This document shows, piece after piece, positions 57,101-64,000 of a stretch of 64,000 bases of DNA. The stretch's first letter is position 1. Every line of letters starts with the position of its first letter. The notes beneath the pieces were generated by a model. The model had not been told where the DNA came from, ran no database searches, and saw nothing but the letters and a program-made list of their open reading frames with translations. The DNA comes from Pisaster brevispinus. Its lineage: Eukaryota > Echinodermata > Asteroidea > Forcipulatida > Asteriidae. The stretch spans positions 6,280,001-6,344,000 of the forward strand of contig JAMKCF010000011.1 of NCBI GenBank assembly GCA_023634235.1, read 5' to 3'. The translations under genes were made by a program, and so were the position numbers.

Positions 57101-58156
57101 TAATCTTACAGCCCAGAGAGTATAGCATTTCAGAGGTCACTGGTGTTTTCTTAGCAATTGTACCCTGACAGAAAAAAGAAAAAAACACGATGCAAGTGGA
57201 ATTTCTTTACCATTCCGGTTAATTTTTGTTATGCCAGTCAGTGCTCCGAGGGTTGTGTACTGAAATCAGAGATGTTTGCATTAACTTCAACTTGTATTTC
57301 CACGACAGTTTCCATTTTGTGAGGGACAGTTATGTCCACCTGTTGTGTGGCTCAATTAAACATAATCCTTTGTTTACAATTTTAAACTGATCTGTTTATA
57401 GTTTGTACAGTTCAAAACAAATTCTTGATAGTTGTTCCATCTTGAATGTTTAGAAATAATTGGTCGAGAAAACACATGTTGAATGTGAAATGGCTCAAGT
57501 TCCGCTGTGGAATGAATACACAAATAAACGTCATCTGTGACTGACATAAATCCAAGTCCATCTGGACGCTGGGCCTTCAAGATAGATGACCCAACATGAA
57601 CATTTACATGCAGGGTTTCGGACAGATGTTTATACTTCTGTCACAGTGATAAGTGTTATTTCTTGATTTGTAAGACAAGGTCGTTGACCCTGAAAAACTG
57701 AAAGCCAAACAGTTCCTAAATTACCCAGAGCAGTGGGGAAACAATTAGGGGGTGGGGTTGTGGCTGTACTGTGCAGGGCTTTCAAAACTATTTGAAGTAC
57801 TGTTTTTGTAGGATGCAAGCTTGTAGTCATGATAATGGTGTGGGGTTCATAGCAAGCCTAGCTTCCCAGCAGTTTACATGTAAGGGCTACCCTACAATGT
57901 ATACTCTCAGGTGGAATCTTAAGGTTTTTTGACAGAAGTAGTTGGACAAGTGCAAAAGCTACTACTACCAACTTTTTTTAAAAATCAAGTGCCGTGTTAA
58001 GGTGCTACTCTGGAAGCAAAATCATTTCATGTCCGTGAATCTAAAAAGTCTAAATGCTTGGGGACAAAATGGAAAAAATACTTTCAGAGATGATCTTTCC
58101 CGGGAAATGTGTTTTGAAGTAACGTAGATCACTCTGTTGTAAAATAAAGGGGAACA

Positions 58157-58376
58157 TAAGGGCCTTGTCACACGAGGCAACTTTTCCAGGCAACTTGGAG
58201 GCAACCAACCACAGTGTACGCTACAGGACCACTTTAGTAGCACAGGAGTAATTTTTCAAACAATGTCTTACAATCCCTAAGAAAAATATGTGAACATTAA
58301 AATGTGAAAGGCTTTTCTTCTTTGAGATTGCCTGGAATTGGTTGCCTGTAAGTTGCCCCATGTGACATGGCCCTAA
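58157..58376. mobile_element. MITE-like element with agggccttgtcaca ends
   Basis: Left end taagggccttgtcacacgag gcaactt opposes the right end aagttgccccatgtgacatg gcccta. Inner phrases ggcaacttggaggcaacc and ggttgcctgtaagttgcc are also inverted. Confidence 0.75.
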
Positions 58377-58454
58377 GGTTTCAGCTGGCAATTAGTCTCT
58401 GTCAGATGTGCAAATGCAAGATGCTTTTTAGTTTGTGCCATAGAAAACTGAAAA

Positions 58455-58632
58455 ACAGGTTGGCTCAGTGGTTTCTTTCCGTGCATTTCACCTCTGTGGA
58501 GTGGAACCCCGGTTCGAATCCCACTTCAGACAGGAGCCTTGCATGGGGATTGGGTGTTTCAGTCCCTACCTGATTGCGTGGGTTTTTCTTCCACATCTAA
58601 AACTTTACACTTCTTCTTGTTTCCTATTCATC
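58455..58632 (+). mobile_element. tRNA-derived SINE, family D
   Basis: ggttggctcagtggtttctt (A box), ccccggttcgaatcccactt (B box), then ctacctgattgcgtgggttt and ccacatctaaaac. It abuts the large palindromic MITE beginning at 58633. Confidence 0.7.
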
Positions 58633-58881
58633 CAGGGCCCAATTTCATAGAGCTGCTAAGCACAAAAATTTGCTTAGCATGAAATTTCTTCCTTGATAAA
58701 AACAGGATTACCAACCAAATTTCCACGTGATTTTCAGGATATTAAGAAAACAACAGCTGACTACCAGTAACAAGCAATATGCAACACATGGAAATTTGGT
58801 TGGTAATCTTGTTTTTATCAAGGAATAAATTTCATGCTAAGCAAATTTTTGTGCTTAGCAGCTCTATGAAATTGGGCCCTG
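58633..58881. mobile_element. Large palindromic MITE-like element (~97-bp arms)
   Basis: The left arm starts cagggcccaatttcatagag and the right arm is its near-perfect inverse, ending ctctatgaaattgggccctg. Arms of about 97 bp surround about 55 bp. It is the most intact member of a family with at least seven relatives here, all with gggcccaatt ends and internal ctaagca motifs. It lies in an intron of the plus-strand gene. No coding capacity. Confidence 0.85.
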
Positions 58882-59699
58882 TTGTTGACGCCAATTGTGC
58901 TGTTGGGTGTGAAAAAAAAAACCCCAAAAAACCCCACTCTGCTAGTATTCACTTCCAAGACAGTTGCCTTCTTTTAATTTATGACCAAGTTAGATGTCTG
59001 CATATGATGTCATCATAAAAAAACAACAATTCGCTATAACACTCAGAGGAGCTCACACCCTTTTTATTTCTTACCTTTTTCTTGTAAGATGATCAACATC
59101 GTGACAATTTGGCAACACAAATTTTGAGTCATTAGCGATAGTATACGCACACCCAGGAGGCCCATTTTTTCTTGCCGAGGGAATGCGTTTGTTTTCAAAA
59201 TGTCTGTACCCTAACTCTCAGATTGCAAGTGGATTTCCTGTTATTTACAGGCACTGCTTTAAATAACTCCCTATTTTTTATTCTCTCTCTTTTTTCTCTT
59301 TTTTTTGGGGGGGGGGCCTCTGCCAAACTCTCTTTTCTTCTGTAAAATCCTTGTTAGGAAATATTGAATTACAAGTTGAAATTTTAACCACAGCTTAAGA
59401 GAGGAGGTGCCAACAGGTACATCAAAGGGGAGAGTGGAAACAATCTTAATACTTCTAGAAATTACAAACAGTAGCTGATTTTTTTCTTGATTGTATTTGT
59501 AGTTAAACAAATATTTACCTGGTCAGTTTCCCTTGTGGTTTATTACTTGATATTTGAGATAAAACATCACATTCCCTTAAGGTGGTCCCTCTCCTGCCAC
59601 TTCCCAGGTCTGCAGGTTGTATCGTGAACTTGGGTGTGATCCCTGGCTATACAGCAGTTACAGGTTGAATGAGTTCTGACTGGCACTCCCAAACGAAGA

Positions 59700-59800
59700 C
59701 ATTGACAAAATAGGGAGACTGCCAACATTAGGGCTAGATGGTCTACTTGGTAGGTTGCAGGTTCAAATCCTGCTCTAGTCAATTTTTCTTTGCTCAATCC
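59700..59800 (+). mobile_element. tRNA-derived SINE, family B (degenerate)
   Basis: gggagactgccaacattagg is followed by gctagatggtctacttggta and a B box gcaggttcaaatcctgctct. The A-box region is shortened relative to the 10.6-kb copy. Confidence 0.6.
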
Positions 59801-60224
59801 CCCCCCCCCAAAAAAAAAAATAATAATAATTAAATTTACCCAGTTGTGGTCTTTATTTAAACTAGTAACTTTTGATGTGATTGTTTTTTCCCCTAAATTA
59901 TTTTCTTAATATTTTCCATTATTGTGTTAAATTTAAAAAAAAAAAAATTTGCTGTCGGCGTATGGAGTGTAAATATCTTTAGATTGAGTCATAATAAAGT
60001 GACACTTGGGAATGTGTTGAATGTCCTAGCAGGGACACTTGGAAACACTTGTAACTACTCAGTTAGGAAGTTATTGTAGGGAGTGTGTGCCAGAGATCCA
60101 AGTAATTGAACTATGTACATCTACATTGCTTTTAGTGTTCCCAACAGGAAAACGATTTAGAGAAGGTTAGGTACACTAATGCAATTTTGAAATGCTAAAT
60201 CACCATTCAAATTTCGCAACTGTA

Positions 60225-60598
60225 AAGGGAAGGTATAATCACTCTTAGAATTAATGGCAATAAAAACTTATTGGTTAGAAGCCTACAGCAGCTTTCGATA
60301 GTATAAAGCATTTTGAGAAACATTTTACTTCAAAGTACTGTGGTTATGTAAAATGATATCAGTTTTTATGCCCACAATTTTGAATCTGGGAAACATTACT
60401 GTCAAAATGTTTTCTCAGATTGTGTATTACTATTGGGGATTATTCTTCCTACGAGGACATAATCGCTCCGGATTTTCGGCGATAACCACCTTTTGAAATG
60501 AAATTTTCACAGGATGGTTTTATTGTATACATCTACATTTATATAGGATTAAAACAATCGAACGGTTCCAAAAACCAAAGGTATACTTTGCCTTTAAA
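60225..60598. mobile_element. MITE-like element, family E
   Basis: Left end taaagggaaggtataatcac, right end ccaaaggtatactttgcctt ta. The interior, tcagattgtgtattac to cataatcgctccggattttc and ttgaaatgaaattttcacag, is collinear with the 43.5-kb copy. Confidence 0.75.
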
Positions 60599-60810
60599 GT
60601 GGAATGTGTCTATTGTAAAGGATTTCAATATTGATACTGGAGTGTTATATATTGAAATTCTGTGCCCATGAGGGCAGAGGAGGTACCTGTGATTGACTTA
60701 GCTTGATGTGCTACTTGGGTGTACTTGGCAGCACAGGCTGCATGTATATTTTCCCAAGGAGCTGAGATGGTTCAAGGAATGAAATACTAGCGGTCAATGA
60801 CAGGGGTAAC

Positions 60811-61072
60811 CGGGGCCCAATGGCTCTGCTTACTGCCGAATTCTGCGCTTACGATCACCATTCTGCGCTTACTGTGCAAGCGCCAAATTTCTGTGCTAGC
60901 TGTGTAAGCAAAGAATGCCTAGTAAAGTGGAGTATGTACGCACACGCACAAGCAAAAGTTCTCTGCTAACCCGTGAAATATGCTTTATGTAAGCGTGGAA
61001 TTCCCTGCTTCCGTAAGCGCCGATTCTTTGCTTATGCTTACGGTAAGCAGAGCCATGAAATTTGACCCGGGT
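60811..61072. mobile_element. Palindromic MITE-like element (gcttac subfamily)
   Basis: Left end ggggcccaatggctctgctt, right end gcagagccatgaaatttgac. Repeated internal cttactgtgcaagc and tgcgcttac phrases distinguish a subfamily shared with 63.4 kb. Confidence 0.75.
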
Positions 61073-61380
61073 GTGGAGACAGGTTGTTTTTTTTTAAGCC
61101 GAGGGTCGGGGGGCATGCCCACAATTTGTAAATGTTGACCAAAACTTTCATTCACCTCGAGTATCCTAATGGACAGATTCTGATACAATGTAAATTTTCA
61201 TTTATCTTGCTGTTATCACTTTGATTAAATTTAAACTTGGATAATTTCTTCATGACCAGCCCTTTTGATTATGTTTTTAGGAAGTTGTGCCTTACAAGTG
61301 CTGTGTTATTATAGAATCATCAAAGTCGTCATCTTGATTAACAATTGTTTCTTGTCTATTTCATTTCTCCAAATGTGCAG

Positions 61381-61473
61381 GTCCCAAGTAGTGATAAACT
61401 ATTGGTTCTGTTTCTTGGAAAGCTGGAAGAAAGAGACAGACTTCTTGGCGGTGATGATCCTTCATGCACATAG
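61381..61473 (+). CDS. Terminal exon of the helix-rich protein (30 codons and stop)
   Basis: A strong acceptor (tttcatttctccaaatgtgcag) precedes GTCCCAAGTAGTGAT. The frame reads VPSSDKLLVLFLGKLEERDR then LLGGDDPSCT and stops at TAG 61471-61473. Together with the two upstream exons it gives 122 C-terminal residues. The amphipathic LLVLFLGKLEERDRLL fits a helix. A GT at 61450-61451 could be an internal donor, so the exon may not be last. The upstream intron is about 4.8 kb and holds SINEs and MITEs. Confidence 0.6.
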   Translation, partial: VPSSDKLLVLFLGKLEERDRLLGGDDPSCT

Positions 61474-61529
61474 CTGTTGTGTTTTTCCGTTAAAGAAAAA
61501 AAGCAAGACTCGACTTCTCAGTATGCCGA

Positions 61530-61995
61530 TCCCGTCAACTGGTTGAATTGGTGGTATGCCGACCTTGTATGTATGCAGCCTGTTATCAATTTACCACTCT
61601 GAGTTGAAAAACACAAAGAAATATCATTTTCTTGGTGGTGTTGATTCTGCATATCAAAAGCCAATATCAGTTCACCATTCAAGTACAAAGCAAGAATATT
61701 TCTTCTTGAGGTGTGAATCCCGCATATACCAATTCCTGAGATTTGTTTTTCCCTCAGACACAGGACAACTACCAGCATCTCAGTGCGCTGATCCTGCATG
61801 TACATTACTGTTAGACAAATAGAGGGTTTTTCAATGGAAAGCAAGCAAAACGTCTTGGCATCGTTGATTCTACACAAATTTATCTCTTCCTGAATTTCCA
61901 TTGATGTGGAACAACATCACAGACCAATATCTTGGCAGCGCCGATCTTACATTATTGGCTTATCTTTCCATTGAAGTGGATAGCAGACCAATTTC
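61530..61995. repeat. Degenerate tandem repeat after the terminal exon
   Basis: Units of about 75-90 bp contain variants of gccgatcttacat, ttaccattc/ttccattgaagtgga and accaatttcttgacagc. The last two units (about 61860-61995) are the clearest. The array could lie in the 3' UTR of the plus-strand gene. Confidence 0.6.
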
Positions 61996-62423
61996 TTGAC
62001 AGCCTTGATCCGGTATTTTGGGGAAAAAACCGGTATCGTACAAAGTTTTCAAATCTTGTAAAATGACTTCGAATTTATTGGAAACACTTGTACCAATAGG
62101 TCATATGCATGTCTCAATGCACATGATCGGCGGCTAGGTTAAAGCTGTGTTTAAAGCACATGATGGGTATTGATAACAATTTTTTTAATGTTTTATATTT
62201 TTATTCAAAACTTTTTATAAACAGTACAAATTTTCCTGAGAAATATTTCCGTCTGAAATACAGCCAAGTGCAAGAAAAACGTGCGCAACACTCAGAATTT
62301 AACATGGGAATGAGGATGGGTTCTGTCTGGTCATGTTCAGATGTTGTGTTTGTTTAAAACTGTAAAGATTGCTTTCTCATCCCAAAGCCATGGGTTTGAG
62401 GTAGACCATGTGTGAACAGAGTT

Positions 62424-62712
62424 CAGGGCCCAATTTTATGAAACTGTTTACCGGTAAGCAGATATTTGTAGCAGGAAATCATGCATAAGCAAAAGTGCGG
62501 TTCATAATCGATCGGGTGTGTGCATTCACAATGGATTTGCAATGTTGCGTCACTCAGTGCTTACAAGAATTGCCCTCAAGCTGGCTTGCCTTTCAGTTTG
62601 CTTGCCTTTCAGTTTGCTTGCGATTAGCAGTGTTGATGAAATAGAAATTCTGCTAATGGCTGCTTTGTAAGCAGAAAATATCTGCTTACAGGCTTTATGA
62701 ACTTGGGTCCTG
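62424..62712. mobile_element. Palindromic MITE-like element (gggcccaatt family)
   Basis: Left end cagggcccaattttatgaaa, right end tttatgaacttgggtcctg; taccggtaagcagatatttg opposes aaatatctgcttaca. Inside, tttcagtttgcttgcc is directly repeated at about 62595-62620. Confidence 0.7.
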
Positions 62713-63398
62713 ATAATAAAATAGTCAGCACCTAAATCAAAGAGTCCACACAGTTTGGTCTCAACACACCAAAACATCACAAATCTGTTAAAAAGAATAT
62801 TAAGGATAAACAAAAGTGTGACACCGAGTTGTTTAAATTGGTCAGCACCTTATCAAGTATGAACTGAAACCATGGCCCACCCATTCAGAAGGACATTTTG
62901 TCTGTTGTTTCAGTATTACAAATAACAGATCCTTGAAACTGGACTTAGAATTTATAAACAACCCTTGCTCCCTGTAAATAACCGTGTTTATATCATGTGA
63001 CAGCTGATGCCAAACCTGATGAAAACGTCTGCGATTTTTATGTCTTATTTTGTGCCATGTGTGTGTATATAGGCTGAAGGAGCAAAGAATGACAAGACTG
63101 TACTGCTTTGCATAGCAATCAAATTGACTAGCCGCTGGAATTTATCATTTGATCTGGAATTTATCATATGATCGTTAAAATGTTTAGACCTTGGACAATG
63201 AGTAGACATGGGTAATTCTTGTGGTGCTGTCTTGAGGAGTAGGAATTGCACACGTTCTCAAAAAATTAAAACTGAGAATGATCGTAACTAATGAAATGCG
63301 GGATTTGAAACTTTACCCCAAGGAGATCCAGTTTCTGAAGAGATACTCTGGTCAGGCTCTGCAATGAGCTGATGGTTTCACAGATAATATCTGTTGAC

Positions 63399-63608
63399 CA
63401 GGGCCATATTTCATGGCTCTGCTTAATACTGAAGCAAAGAATCAGCGCTTTAGCAAGCAGGGAATTCCATGGAATTTTTGCTTGTGCGTGACTGGGCATT
63501 CTTCACCTACTTAGCTAGTGCAAAAACTCGGCGCTTGAACAGTAAACGAGGAATGGTGATTGCAAGCACAGAATGCGGCGGTAACACAGAGCCATAAAAT
63601 TGGGCCTC
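63399..63608. mobile_element. Palindromic MITE-like element (gcttac subfamily)
   Basis: Left end cagggccatatttcatggct, right end cagagccataaaattgggcc. The internal arrangement resembles the 60.8-kb copy. Confidence 0.7.
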
Positions 63609-64000
63609 TTACACTCGATCATCAACCACTTTTATAAACAGTGTATTCCATACATAGAGAATTGAATTCACTGGCATCAACTTCAGGGCTCTTTAACTCT
63701 TGCCAAACTGATGTTTTTTGTTTTTCTTTTGTAAATTTCTAGCAAATTATTTTGTTGTATGTAGTGTTTATTTATTGAGTGTTAGGAAAGCTTAAACAAT
63801 AATAGAAAGGCACTGGCTTTTGGTGTAAGTGATCAAGCCTTACGTCAGCCCTAGCTCATGCTTGAAAGATTGTATTCAAATTTAGTTATTGGAATTTATT
63901 TTAAAAAATATGTACAGATGATTGATAATTTTGATTGAAGGTTTGTACAAACTGTCACTATTTAATTGGCAATTTGCCGCTGGTAAAAAAACATTAAGTC

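Noticed and set aside
61518..61901. 127-residue minus-strand frame
   Set aside because: It spans a degenerate tandem repeat, has no splice context and a low-specificity composition.
1..64000. CRISPR arrays, operons, ribosome-binding sites, phage or bacterial mobile elements
   Set aside because: Spliced genes, SINEs and long non-coding stretches show eukaryotic nuclear DNA. The tandem arrays lack the repeat-spacer pattern of CRISPR.

Overview
The window looks like eukaryotic, gene-sparse, AT-rich nuclear DNA from an invertebrate deuterostome, most likely an echinoderm and perhaps a sea star. This is inference from three things: genes with introns, many tRNA-derived SINEs and palindromic MITE-like elements of kinds I associate with echinoderm genomes, and C1q/collagen genes. 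No database search was run.

Three protein-coding loci can be supported. (1) 22652-23692, minus strand: an uninterrupted 346-residue secreted collagen-C1q protein with signal peptide, Cys cluster, Gly-X-Y rod and C1q head. (2) 48009-51020, minus strand: a very large relative of 1003 residues. A single exon encodes the signal peptide, the same CxxCCQG cluster, about 810 residues of Gly-X-Y rod and a C-terminal C1q domain. A non-coding first exon probably lies at about 52020-51843, and a 10-codon uORF ends on the main start codon. (3) 54360-61473, plus strand: three phase-0 exons forming the C-terminal end of an unidentified, charged, helix-rich protein. Its upstream exons were not found.

Layout: 1-22 kb holds only repeats (SINEs, palindromic MITEs, minisatellites, remnants) and no convincing exons. 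At 22.0-23.7 kb is collagen-C1q gene 1, with a degenerate tandem repeat running into its stop codon. From 24 to 47.9 kb is intergenic DNA, again dominated by SINEs and MITEs. At 48.0-52.1 kb is collagen-C1q gene 2, with a 31-bp minisatellite in its predicted intron. From 54.3 to 61.5 kb is the plus-strand gene, whose introns carry a ~125-bp tandem array, SINEs and a large hairpin MITE. From 61.5 to 64 kb are degenerate tandem repeats and three palindromic elements.

The two collagen genes share strand, domain order and the Cys motif, so they look like a local paralog pair. By family knowledge such chains are secreted and trimerise through the C1q head. They could act as short-chain (type VIII/X-like) matrix collagens or as C1q-like recognition molecules; the sequence alone does not decide. 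Most other long reading frames are shadows of collagen or of repeats.
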